From the NCBI GenBank assembly GCA_963210315.1, contig OY723254.1, positions 1,394,379 to 1,458,378 of the forward strand: a DNA stretch of 64,000 nucleotides, read 5' to 3'. This DNA is from Rhynchopus euleeides (lineage: Eukaryota > Euglenozoa > Diplonemea > Diplonemida > Diplonemidae). Positions 55,161 to 64,000 of the stretch are shown here, one piece after another (the first letter of the stretch is position 1; every line of letters starts with the position of its first letter). The translations under genes and the position numbers were made by a program. Under the pieces are notes generated by a model. It ran no database searches. It was not told the origin of the DNA and saw only the letters and a list, made by a program, of their open reading frames with translations.

Positions 55161-56410
55161 GTGATGTCAGGTACCTGGAGTGACCGCAGGTAGCCCATTT
55201 TCAGGGTGGGAGCCCTACTCGTACGTCACCCAGATTCAGCCCAAACCGTGCACCTCGGGTGCACGGTCGCCGGGAGCGCGCGGGCACCCGGAAACAGGCC
55301 GCATTTGCGCGCGCTGCCTGCACCCTGCACGCCAGCCCCCCCCCCCCCCCCCCCCCCAGTGATGTGCTATACGACGTATATCCGGATCTCGAACGTATAT
55401 ATACGTATATATACATGGCGTATATATACGTATATATACGCATATACGTTGCAATATACGTTACGTTCTTCCTGTGGGCAATGTGTGGGTGGAGAGGGTC
55501 CACGATCCCTAAGGTGCACAGTATGTGGTACACAGCTTGGCTGTCCACCCTTACGCTAGCCGGGCACGCTTCGCGGTCCTGGTACGGGCCCGACTAGACG
55601 AGCGCCGCTCGTTGTTCGAGAGTCGGGAACATTGCTCAGTCTTGGCGCCACCTTGGCGAGGTAAGGAAACGTTGCATCACCAGCGTTGCCCACTTCCTGA
55701 TCGGTGCCCACGTGCCGTCCTCGCATCATCCCATCAAACGCCGTCTCCGGAGCGAACACGACCAAAAACGATATGTCGTCTTTGGAAAGACTCCAGCACA
55801 GCATGGTCACCACCAGTCAAGACCTGGGTGCCCCGTCGCCACTCCGTTGCCTCAGAAAGGCACCTCCCTCTGCACAGGTTCCACCCTGTGCGCAGGGGAG
55901 GGCGGTGTCTTTCTAACTGCCCAACTACATGTGGCCACGTAAGGTGCGGCACAACCGAAGCGGAACACCCTGTAGGCAGCCGTATTGGCGTTTCACTTCG
56001 TTCCAAGGGAAGTATCTGTCGAAGGCACAGAGCGGGATCCACTCAACATATCCTGCGGGAGATCCCACCCAGGTTACCCCACAGTGACCTGGCCACCGTG
56101 CAACAGGGAATTACATAGGGGACGTATATTTCCGGATTTTCGGGACCTCCGAACGTATATATACGTATATATACATTGGCGTATATATACATCGGCACAT
56201 CACTGCCCCCCCCCCCCCCCGGGGCTGTAAGCGACCCCCCAGAAAATTACCCCAGCCACTGCTCCCCCCCCCCTTCCACCGGGGACGATATCCGGCCCCT
56301 GTTCTCCCTACTGGCCAACTTGGATTCCCAAGAGGCTCTCGGGGAGAGCTCACAATCAACCAGAAGGTCTCGAATAGGATTCCCTTGTGCTCGGGAGAGT
56401 CGGGGTTGGA
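55161..56410. other. Spacer with ACGTATATATACGTATATAT palindromes
   Basis: 55370-55450 and 56125-56195 share GACGTATAT..CCGGAT..CGAACGTATATATACG and TATATACATGGCG-like sequence, both beside C-rich runs. The CACATCACTG next to the second is the inverse of CAGTGATGTG next to the first. Between them, minus-strand 55813-55556 has weakly protein-like sequence with no recognised family. Confidence 0.55.
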
Positions 56411-56414
56411 TGGG

Positions 56415-56795
56415 GGGGGGGGGGGTAGGGGGGGTCAAATGGGGGTGACAAACACGATTTTTCAAAAAACCGGCGCAGAGGCCCCAAAGCCCCCGTAAAC
56501 CCTCCAAACCCCCCCAGATCGGTCCGGAAACCCATCGAACCCCACTTTTCCACCATTCCGGGCACCTCAGGTGCCCGAATTGGGGTACCTAAATTTTGTG
56601 CCACCGTTTGGTACCGTACAGTGCCACTGTGTGGGAGGTTGGAAAAGAAAATGCCCCAACACACCACATCTGAGGGTTGCAATGCATGTTGCTTGCCAAC
56701 CACGTCATCCGGTGGGTGTCAGGCGCTATGTAGGTGGCATTAGCCAGGTCTTCGATGTGTTCTGGCTTGTATATATACCTCCCTGCCTGCGGCAC
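56415..56795. repeat. Inverted duplication, left arm
   Basis: Nearly identical to the reverse complement of 57205-57580. One arm has a small indel near its outer edge (GGGGTCAAAT to GACAAACACG). Minus-strand frame 56783-56589 encodes the sequence given for the right arm. Confidence 0.9.
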
Positions 56796-57046
56796 AGGCA
56801 CTGCCTTTGTCCCCCACACCAGCCACAGAGAGCGTATTGTACTCGGTCCACGGTTGCTGATTCATTGTGATGCGTTGTATCCTCGAGTGAACGTCACACA
56901 CTAGTGGCACCACCACCCGCCATCCGAGAGCTGTATTGACTTTGCGCGCTTCCGTTGTATTCACCTCGCCACGCATATTGCACCGTTCAGTACCAGTGCT
57001 CTTGGGCCAGGCAAAGTAGACCGCAGCAACTACCAATTCTGGCACA

Positions 57047-57403
57047 ATGGGTACCACGACAGCGCACTTCATGTGTTCCCGGAATGTACAGCTCGTGTTG
57101 CAACAGTCGTTGTCAACACATCCCGGTTGTGGAGCACTGCTGCACAGGAATCACACGACCATCTGGACTGTTCCGTACCTACAGGCAGCCTCCCGGTGCA
57201 TGGTGGCAGGGAGGTATATATACAAGCCAGAACACATCGAAGACCTGGCTAATGCCACCTACATAGCGCCTGACACCCACCGGATGACGTGGTTGGCAAG
57301 CAACATGCATTGCAACCCTCAGATGTGGTGTGTTGGGGCATTTTCTTTTCCAACCTCCCACACAGTGGCACTGTACGGTACCAAACGGTGGCACAAAATT
57401 TAG
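57047..57403 (+). CDS. 118-codon ORF in the right arm of the inverted duplication
   Basis: From the ATG at 57047 to a stop at 57401-57403. The C-terminal half (RYIYKPEHIEDLANATYIAP, DTHRMTWLASNMHCNPQMW, then TVALYGTKRWHKI) has good protein composition and is present in both arms. The N-terminal half is unique to the spacer between the arms and differs from the sequence preceding the left copy. No family recognised. It may be the end of a decayed transposase or an orphan gene. Confidence 0.35.
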   Translation: MGTTTAHFMCSRNVQLVLQQSLSTHPGCGALLHRNHTTIWTVPYLQAASRCMVAGRYIYKPEHIEDLANATYIAPDTHRMTWLASNMHCNPQMWCVGAFSFPTSHTVALYGTKRWHKI

Positions 57404-57580
57404 GTACCCCAATTCGGGCACCTGAGGTGCCCGGAATGGTGGAAAAGTGGGGTTCGATGGGTTTCCGGACCGATCTGGGGGGGTTTGGAGGGTTTACGGG
57501 GGCTTTGGGGCCTCTGCGCCGGTTTTTTGAAAAATCGTGTTTGTCCACGTAAAAGGGTGGCATTTGACCCCCCCTAGGGG
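57205..57580. repeat. Inverted duplication, right arm
   Basis: Pairs with 56415-56795 across a spacer of about 410 bp, so the region can form a large stem. High identity indicates a recent event. Distinctive block: GCACCTGAGGTGCCCGGAAT, complementary to ATTCCGGGCACCTCAGGTGC. Confidence 0.9.
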
Positions 57581-59482
57581 GGGGGGGTGGTGGTGGTGGA
57601 GCTGGTTGTTTGGGGTGGGGTTTTTGAGTGATGTTGCTCCTCCCTCCGTTTGGCAGGAAGAAGCGCAAGGAACCCCCCCCCCCCTCCCCCTCGGGGGGAG
57701 AAACACGACAGACTTTGATTCTACCAGCATTTTTTTAAAAAAGGGGGGAACCATCCAACCTCGGTTTCGCCTTTGTATCGATGGCCCACACAGGGATGGG
57801 ATGGCTGTCCCCTTCTCCGATGGTTATCATGTCCCCTCTCCCCGGGGGTTTCGGTATCCTCCCCCCCTCGTTCAGATAGTACTGCATGCCCCAACTGGAC
57901 AACGGTACCACCGCAACACTGCCTGGAAATAACTTTCAAGGGCGAGAAACGGTTCTGGGGTGGGTCTCTTGGCACTCCAAGTTGGCCAGTAGGGGCACTG
58001 AGGTGTATGCGTGGTTTTGTGTGCCTAGAGTGCCTCAAAGGTAACTACTCGAAAGAAGGTGTTGATGGCACCCCTCCCCGATTGTTACATGGGGGGGGTG
58101 ACAATCAGGCGTGTCCTTCAATCACCCAAACATCGGGTGGGTCCGGTCGTGGCAGTCGTGATGCGGTCCTAGGTGTCCTCTCATATTGCAAAGAGGGCTG
58201 TTGCCACGTGTGTTCGCTTGTATCCACCAGACAGGCCAGGAACTTGCTTGCAGTTCAGTCTAGTCAGCCGGTTGCGCAATCATCTTAGTGGTCGCAGGGC
58301 TGAGGCAATACCTTTGGTTCCTGCCCGGGTCCATCTACAGAATCTGAGATGCAATGCAGACAGTAGTGACTCAGGCCCAATGATGCAGGAGACTGATTTC
58401 CAACCAGGCAACCTACGGGAGTACTGGCGAGCACGCTGGCCCTGGGCCTGGTGATCTGCCGAGCAGTTCGGGTGATGGACAGAGACGAACAGGATCAGTG
58501 CCCCAATGATCTGATTTGGGTGAGAGTGTCTCGGCCGCCTCCAGGTTGGTGTGCCCGTGAGGGAACAAAGCTCTCGCTCTGTACCATTGCCACAGAGAGG
58601 CAGCACTCGGGGTCTGCTTTCCGCCGGAAACGATAGCATCCGACTCGAACTGCATCCGATTCCATCTGTTTCAGGTTAACCTACAGGGGCCAGGTCCCCA
58701 CGTAAAGGTGCCCTCATTGCAGCGTGCCAAGTGCAGTGGCGTTAAAGCCTGTCCGATTGTTCTAGGCCTACGTATTCACGGACATGTTGCAGCGTTCATC
58801 GATAAAAATAGAATACCACTAAGTTGTTTGGGTTCGGGTGTGGATGTAACGTGCATGTAATGAAGTTGTATTAACAATGGAGTTCCTCAGGCTTCTAAAT
58901 CACATGGCTACGATAGACTGCCCCATCTGTGACGAGGGATGGGCACACTTCCAACACGTGTGGTCTCACAGGGTGCCGTCGATGGAGTGACAGGGGGTTG
59001 TCCTCAGGCTTTATCCTGCTCTGCATCAGCACCTCACCATGAGGGTCGTGGCCAGCAATCCGCGCCAATTTGCGCAATGTGTATTCGCTGAATAAATTCC
59101 AACGAGAGGGGTTCGTATATTAATTCAGGACTGCAGCATGCAGGCCTGTCACCATCATGTGCAGACCTACTGCGGTCATCCCAGATATGCTGCCAGAGGT
59201 GATGCTGTGTTGCTGTTGCTGTTGCTGTTGCCAGATAATTTTCCACGTATTCACCCTGCAGGCGGTGCCACTTTGGCTCTTTACACAGACACTTCTTGCA
59301 TTGTGCTTTGGCACGGCAGGTGAGCCAGGCTAGCTGCTGAAGGACACACTCAGGTCCTTTGCTGTACACTTGTGAGGCCAGTCCTAGCTGACTACTCGCA
59401 TCCCGAAGGGGACAAGAGAAAGGGGGTAACAGGAGGGCGGCGAGTGGACGTTTTTTTTTCTGTATTTCTATCACCCCTAACA
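57581..59482. other. Gene-poor stretch, no gene supported
   Basis: 57880-58260 (+) has a loosely protein-like frame (TFKGEKRFWGGSLG, MRGFVCLECLKGNYSKEG) that may be a relic. A GCTGTT run lies near 59210. No RNA gene recognised. A T9 tract and CACCCCTAACA precede the next start. Confidence 0.4.
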
Positions 59483-60462
59483 ATGGCGCAACCCGCACCT
59501 TCGCCGTCTAGCACATGCATCCGCGTGTGGCTGAAGCCGCGCGGGACGACTAAGATTACCCCACACCTCACCAGTGTGCTTGTGCCTAAGGACTGCCTTG
59601 TCGACGACCTGAAATGGTACATCAAGGAGGAAATGAAGCCGCTCCTGGCAAGGGTATGTCTTCCAGCAGCATGCCACTGCAGGGGTGCCCAAACGCAGGC
59701 CTCGTTGCAAACCCTGTGTGCTGCCTGTATCGGGAGGTGAGGATGTGGACTGTGTGGAGGAGCGCTGGCACTGTGAGGGAGTATCTCCCTCCTGTGCACT
59801 CTGCAAATACCATGGTGTCGGCGCAAGGCAGTGGACTGTGCCATCACGCCACGACTCTCTTGTGAACCACTTCAAAGCTTGCTGCTCAAACCCACACCAC
59901 CTCCCCACAGTTCCCGAAGCCGGCCATCCAGGTGTACAGCTACAACCACTCCGCAGATGATTACATCTTCCAAAAGCCGACGAAGATGGTGGCAACCAAC
60001 CCCAACCCGGAAGTATGTCCGGTTACACAGCGTGCTGCCAGGCGCTTGTCTGAGTCACATCCGAGCTTCACATGGCCTTGGTGTAAACCTTTGCCACGAG
60101 CCCGACGTGGGTTACAAAGGGGCCCTCGCCCTGTTTGTTCACATGGGGGTGGGGATTCGCATGAGGGTGGCATCGCATTTCGGGCAACACTCAACTCGCC
60201 CAAAGAAGACCCCATCCACTTCATTGTGGGAGTGCACACCCGCACACCTTCCCACATCACCACATGTTTATCCTTTTGTTGAGTGCAGGCCGCACCGAGC
60301 AACCTCCATGCCAGGGTGCCACCCCTCCACTACCCACACCCACACCACGCACCACCCCACCTGCAGGTCCTCCCCGACACCCCGGGCCTCAGCAAAGACG
60401 ACCCTCTGTTCTGGGACTGGGACCCGCAGTACAACGCGTTTGTGCGCGAGGCATGCTGCTGA
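59483..60462 (+). CDS. Small three-exon protein, possibly ubiquitin-like
   Basis: Exons 59483-59653, 59911-60012 and 60367-60462, 122 aa, all phase 0. Introns begin GTATGT and end CCCACAG and CTGCAG. The strand-helix-strand pattern in IRVWLKPRG, SVLVPKDCLVDDLKWYIKEE and IQVYSYNHSADDY looks like a beta-grasp fold, as in ubiquitin-like or Crinkler N-terminal domains. The end is acidic/aromatic (DDPLFWDWDPQYNAF). There is no GG terminus for conjugation; the protein ends ACC. The gene model is well supported by donors, acceptors and phases. The fold assignment is a guess from pattern only. Confidence 0.6.
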
Positions 60463-61200
60463 GCGATACCAGATGTTAGGGTGCGCCGCACCGACAACCC
60501 GGAGTGAAGGGAGATCAACCTTGGGATTCCTTCCACTTCACGACCCCCCTCCCCCCCCTCACTCCACCGGCCATGCTCCCGGTAACGTGGGCTTTGCCCG
60601 GATGGTGCCGTGCGGTTGGGCGCTGCTGCCGCCCTGTCACACCGCCTCCGGCATCTCTGGTTGGGGTGTGTCGTGGGCGCTGCGTTGCACCCACGGGCTT
60701 CTTCATGGGTGTTTGTTGCATCCATCGGCAGCCTCTCCAATTTTCCTCATGTGGTATACACCAGTTTCGACCCGCTTCGGGATGTGCATTTATCTTTTGC
60801 GTCGCCCTGTTATTCTTTTTTTCTTACTACTTTTTTTATCTCTGAGGTGGAGGTGGAGGGGGGGGGGGTCTTCCCTACGCCGTTAGTTTGATTTTGTGCC
60901 ATTTTCCAGCTTGCCAAGTTGCCAAGCTGGAAATGCGCTGAAAATCCCCCCCCCCTCCCCTCCCCTCCCTCCGTAGTGAACTAACATTGCAAGAAGGTGC
61001 TGGGAGACTTTCTTTTCCATTCACACTCGACGATCAAACCCCCCCCCTCTGTAGTGAAGCTCCCTCTTAGAGAGTTTGGCGTGAACCCCCCCCCCCCCCA
61101 ACAACCCAATGCAATTTGCAAGAAGGTGCTGGGAGACTTACTTTTTCCATTCACTCTCGACGATCAAACCCCCCCCCCCCCAACAACCCAGGGACGCTGC
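60463..61200. other. Intergenic with a short direct repeat
   Basis: AAGAAGGTGCTGGGAGACTT with CACTCGACGATCAAACCCCC occurs at 60991 and 61120, separated by C-rich runs. CTTGCCAAGTTGCCAAGCTGG at 60910 is a small hairpin. No gene. Confidence 0.6.
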
Positions 61201-61209
61201 TCAGGCATG

Positions 61210-61485
61210 TCGCTAAGCGTCGACCGTCGACCCAGTGATTTTGGGTTTCCCCCCCATAAAAAAGCGTCGACCCAGCGTCGACCCAGTGGACTGGGTTGAC
61301 GCTTGGTCGAGGCTTGGAGCGTCGACCTAGTGGAACTGGGTTGCCATTCAAGCCTGGACCAAGCGTCAACCCATTTATTACACTGGGTCGACGCTAACCT
61401 AGCGTTGGCCCGGTTACACTGGGTCGACGCTCACCAAGCGTCGACCAAGCGTCAACCCACTTTCACTGGGTCGACGTCGAAGAGA
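61210..61485. repeat. Array of GCGTCGACCCAGTG-type inverted and direct motifs
   Basis: GCGTCGACCCAGTG and its complement CACTGGGTCGACGC (and TTGACGC forms) alternate about ten times, each centred on the palindrome GTCGAC. Spacing is irregular. Confidence 0.8.
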
Positions 61486-61502
61486 GTATGGTTTTGCAGG
61501 AA

Positions 61503-61733
61503 CAGATGCTCACTACCGTGGCCTCCGGCGGCTGGGGGGCTCCGCCCCCCAGACCCCCCTGTGGCGTATGTCTCGTACTCAAGTCATTCGATTCCCATCA
61601 GGTCAGGGAATCCACCCACTCCAGTAGCCTCAGGAGGACGCAGCCAACTCACACAGAATCTGTACGCCCACAATGAACAGATGCTCACTACCGTGGCCTC
61701 CGGCGGATGGGGGGCTCTGCCCCCCAGACCCCC
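61503..61733 (+). repeat. Dispersed GC hairpin repeat, copies 2 and 3
   Basis: CAGATGCTCACTACCGTGGC, then CTCCGGCGG, then a stem (CTGGGGGGCTCCGCCCCCCAG) occurs at 61503-61560 and 61679-61733. Copy 3 carries a mutation in the loop side (GGATGGGG, CTCTGCC). Copy 1 is inverted at 45953. Confidence 0.9.
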
Positions 61734-62557
61734 CATCTCGCGTGCCCGTCTAGTAACCAAGTCCTTGCGCTTTGACGGCCGTGACATATCAGGGGGCAGC
61801 GTCGAAATCATGGTCCCGAAAGCCATTTTTTGGTTTCCTCTGGCACCCGACGGCGCGAGCGGGAGAGGAACCACGGAAGGAACCCAGCGCCTCACACCGT
61901 GCCCACCTAGTGGTCCACCGATGGGAAAATTCAAAATTTGGCAACACGAGCGCGCGCGAAGCGCGCGCGAGAAAAATTGACCCCTAGTGTTTTCCCCCCT
62001 GATCCCCCCCCAAAACAGGAGCGTCAACCCACCAAATCTCCAAAATCGAAAAGTTAGCGACAGGCCTGGACGCTGCTGCCACAAAAGGAGAGGGGTTGCA
62101 TGGCGGGAGGGACCCACCATCCAACGAACACTTCTCCCAGCCCCGGCAGGCTGTGCCTGTGTGCAGGCATTGCTTGCTACTTCCACGCGCTCACCCCTTC
62201 CCTGATATTGAACGTGCAACCGCAACCAGTCTGTCGAGACAGGCATATGCCCTGCCTTCATTAGGGCTGGGACCGCGGGGGTAGGTGGAGGTGTGTTGGC
62301 GGGGGGAGGGGTTGTTGGGGTGTGTGGTGGGTGAGTGCCCGTTGTATTTATTGCGCATGGCTTTGCGGCGTGCCCGTGTGTGTCGGGGGTGGGGAGGGGA
62401 GGGGATATTTTTTTCTCTTGGCACGGCTTCTCTGAGCTCTGACTAGGAACTCGGCCCCTGAGCCAGATTTCACCCCCACCCCCACTTAGACTAAGCCCTT
62501 AACTTTCGACCCCCTAAAAATTAAGGGCTTAATTTCTTACTAAGGGCTTACTCAGGG
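61734..62557. other. Intergenic, no gene supported
   Basis: Contains CGAGCGCGCGCGAAGCGCGCGCG at 61948, a strong hairpin, and TAAGGGCTTA-type short repeats at 62500-62557. No protein-like frame. Confidence 0.5.
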
Positions 62558-62588
62558 AATACTAAGCCCTTAGTAAGGGCTTAGTATT
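62558..62588. repeat. Perfect 15-bp palindrome beside the truncated mobile element
   Basis: AATACTAAGCCCTTA, one G, TAAGGGCTTAGTATT. It lies immediately upstream of the 5'-truncated element and at the end of a cluster of partial copies (CTAAGGGCTTACT and AAGCCCTTAACT). Confidence 0.85.
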
Positions 62589-62589
62589 T

Positions 62590-62930
62590 TACTCGAATTC
62601 TCACAGGAGCGACGGCTTCACAGGAGTGGGCCCGGGTGTTCCGGGAGCATCGCGGCCCGGCGGCGAACGTGCCCGCCTCGCGGAAGGGGGCGATGACCGC
62701 AGCCGCCCGGGTTGCGCACACCGACTCGCGGGAAGGGCGGCCCAGCGGGCGCTCCCGCCCGCTCAAGCGGAGGCCCAGCACCTCCCGCGACCGCCCGGGC
62801 GGAAACAGGCCATGGAGGAAGGAGCCTCTTTTTCGCGGGGCCGGACAGCCCAGCACAGATGCTGAGGGGGGCCCCCGGCGCCACGCCGTCCAGGGGGAGC
62901 CGGGCCCCTGGACCGGCGGCGCAACCGGGC
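62590..62930 (+). pseudogene. 5'-truncated gag-like ORF1, right element
   Basis: In the frame with codons at 62591, 62594 and so on, the sequence reads SQEWARVFREHRGPAANVP, ASRKGAMTAAARVAHTDSRE, then becomes Arg/Gly/Pro-rich. It resembles the last part of ORF1 at the left end of the window but has no start, and a stop lies just upstream (62582). The frame stays open into the repeat RRV(E/D)..PL, giving an overlap with the recombinase frame. Confidence 0.5.
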
Positions 62931-64000
62931 GTAGGGTCGAGAACAATCCCCTGCCCGAGGTATGGTACGGACGTAGGGTCGACGACAGTCCCCTGTCCCC
63001 GAGCACAACCGGACGAAGGGTCGATTACAATCCCCTGTCCAAGGTATGGGACGCATCCGGGCGAAGGGTTGAGACCGATCCCCTGCCCGAGGTATGGCAG
63101 AGAGGTAGGGTTGACAGAAGTCCCCTCTCACAAAGCGCAGCCGAACGTAGGATCGACTGCGGTCACCTGTCCGAGGCAGAGCGAGGACGAAGGGTCGATG
63201 GTCATCCCCTGTCCCGCAACGAGAAACAGCCCGCCGACGATCTCCTCCCCGGGCACACAGGTGAAGGAGGTAGGGTCGACAACAGTCCCCTCTCCACAGA
63301 GGATTCCCCAGAGGGGAGGCATCGCAGGGCGCCTCAGAAGCCCTCTGTTCCAGCGTGCCACGCAGGCCGAGGGGCGCCGGGGCAGGGCCCCGACTCCACT
63401 CCCACCCCCAGACATCAGGGATGTGACGCCCCCACGGGGTCCTCAAGATGCGAACCGGGACCCACGGGAGCCTGTGAGGTGGACGCGGGCCAAGCGCGCC
63501 AGGCTGGAGGACAAGCTGTTCTCGTTCCGCGACGGACGCAGCCTAGCGGGAGCTCTGCGAAATGTGGGAGGACATTCCGCGGCCGCACACACAGCAGGGG
63601 AGAAAGACCGGCTGTGGGCCTCATTCGAGGAGTTTCGGGGCGGACTGAGTGCGGGCACGCCGAGCGACGAGGCGGTGCTGCGCTACGTCTGGACGCGCCT
63701 GGGCAGCATATCATGCAGGACTGCGAAGACATACCTCGAGCGGCTGGCGGCGCTCGCGATAGAGCGGGGCGAACGTGGGACCCGCACGCGCCGCCTCCAA
63801 AACGCCAAGAAGGCGCTCCGGCGCCTCAGCACCCTCATCCGGCCCAGACAGGCCCCCCCTGTGGCGACGGCGCAAGTGCACGAGGCGCTGGGGGCACTCC
63901 AGGGGCGGGCGCGGGTGCTACTCGCGCTGTGCTGGGTGACGAGATGTCGGGTGCCGGACCTGCGGTTTGTGACGCGGGCGGACTGGCGGGAGATCGATGG
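62859..64000 (+). CDS. Tyrosine recombinase/integrase of a mobile element (partial, runs off right edge)
   Basis: The frame is open from the ATG at 62859 (and further upstream) to the edge, at least 380 codons. Residues to about 150 contain a degenerate repeat of about 14 aa with core VGSTTVPCPR (62928-63300). From 63474 the sequence reads VRWTRAKRARLEDKLFSF, then a helical SAM-like N-terminal domain (WTRLGSISCRTAKTYLERLA, RRLQNAKKALRRLSTLI). The start of the catalytic domain follows: ARVLLALCWVTRCRVPDL. The arginine codon at 63948-63950 fits the first catalytic Arg of the family (normally TG.R..E). The H-x-x-R box and the tyrosine lie beyond the window. Its frame is +1 relative to ORF1, as in the left copy. 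Related to the DIRS/Ngaro/VIPER or Crypton group; which one cannot be told without the 3' part. Confidence 0.72.
   Translation, partial: MLRGAPGATPSRGSRAPGPAAQPGVGSRTIPCPRYGTDVGSTTVPCPRAQPDEGSITIPCPRYGTHPGEGLRPIPCPRYGREVGLTEVPSHKAQPNVGSTAVTCPRQSEDEGSMVIPCPATRNSPPTISSPGTQVKEVGSTTVPSPQRIPQRGGIAGRLRSPLFQRATQAEGRRGRAPTPLPPPDIRDVTPPRGPQDANRDPREPVRWTRAKRARLEDKLFSFRDGRSLAGALRNVGGHSAAAHTAGEKDRLWASFEEFRGGLSAGTPSDEAVLRYVWTRLGSISCRTAKTYLERLAALAIERGERGTRTRRLQNAKKALRRLSTLIRPRQAPPVATAQVHEALGALQGRARVLLALCWVTRCRVPDLRFVTRADWREID

Noticed and set aside
62763-63446. Minus-strand frame with repeated GDCxRPYVR motif
   Set aside because: It is the complement of the repeat inside the recombinase reading frame; the + frame continues into a recognisable recombinase domain.

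Overview
This is nuclear DNA of a GC-rich unicellular eukaryote. Supporting evidence: spliceosomal introns that all begin GTATG and end AG, eukaryote-only proteins (a meiotic HORMA/Hop1 protein, Spt4, NTF2, a splicing-type HIND protein), telomere-like repeats, and very abundant minisatellites and C/G homopolymers. Lineage is not settled. All eleven recognisable host genes lie on the + strand, and several start codons are closely preceded by a pyrimidine tract plus AG. Both fit a directional, possibly trans-spliced gene cluster as in Euglenozoa, but 5'-UTR introns would look the same.

Layout. 1-1362: a gag-like ORF plus the start of a tyrosine recombinase (minus strand, running off the left edge). 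1631-3188: a 41-bp minisatellite. 4500-8992: a four-HIND protein and a long Gly-rich coiled-coil protein. 9.5-12 kb: AT-rich palindromic tandem repeats and a Harbinger/DDE_4-type transposase with a decayed inverted copy. 12.7-32 kb: the gene-rich core, with SHMT, Spt4, a SNF1-like pseudokinase, NTF2, a TrpF-TrpB fusion and a WD-like propeller, interrupted by a dispersed repeat of about 350 bp. 33-38.6 kb: three different but related 31-bp minisatellite arrays around a piece of a class III nucleotidyl cyclase. 39.3-40.6 kb: Hop1-like HORMA protein. 40.8-45.25 kb: a telomere-like satellite block bounded by inverted repeats. 46.7-47.35 kb: a small novel gene. 47.4-59.4 kb: gene-poor mosaic of repeats, a large inverted duplication and coding relics. 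59.5-60.5 kb: a small three-exon gene. 62.6-64 kb: a second, 5'-truncated copy of the gag/recombinase element, running off the right edge in the opposite orientation to the first.

Housekeeping content is unrelated by pathway (one-carbon metabolism, tryptophan synthesis, transcription elongation, nuclear transport, meiosis), so no operon-like functional unit is proposed. The most unusual items are the telomere-like block with inverted-repeat ends, the four-HIND protein, the three related 31-bp minisatellites, and the recombinase elements at both edges, whose two reading frames overlap with a +1 offset.
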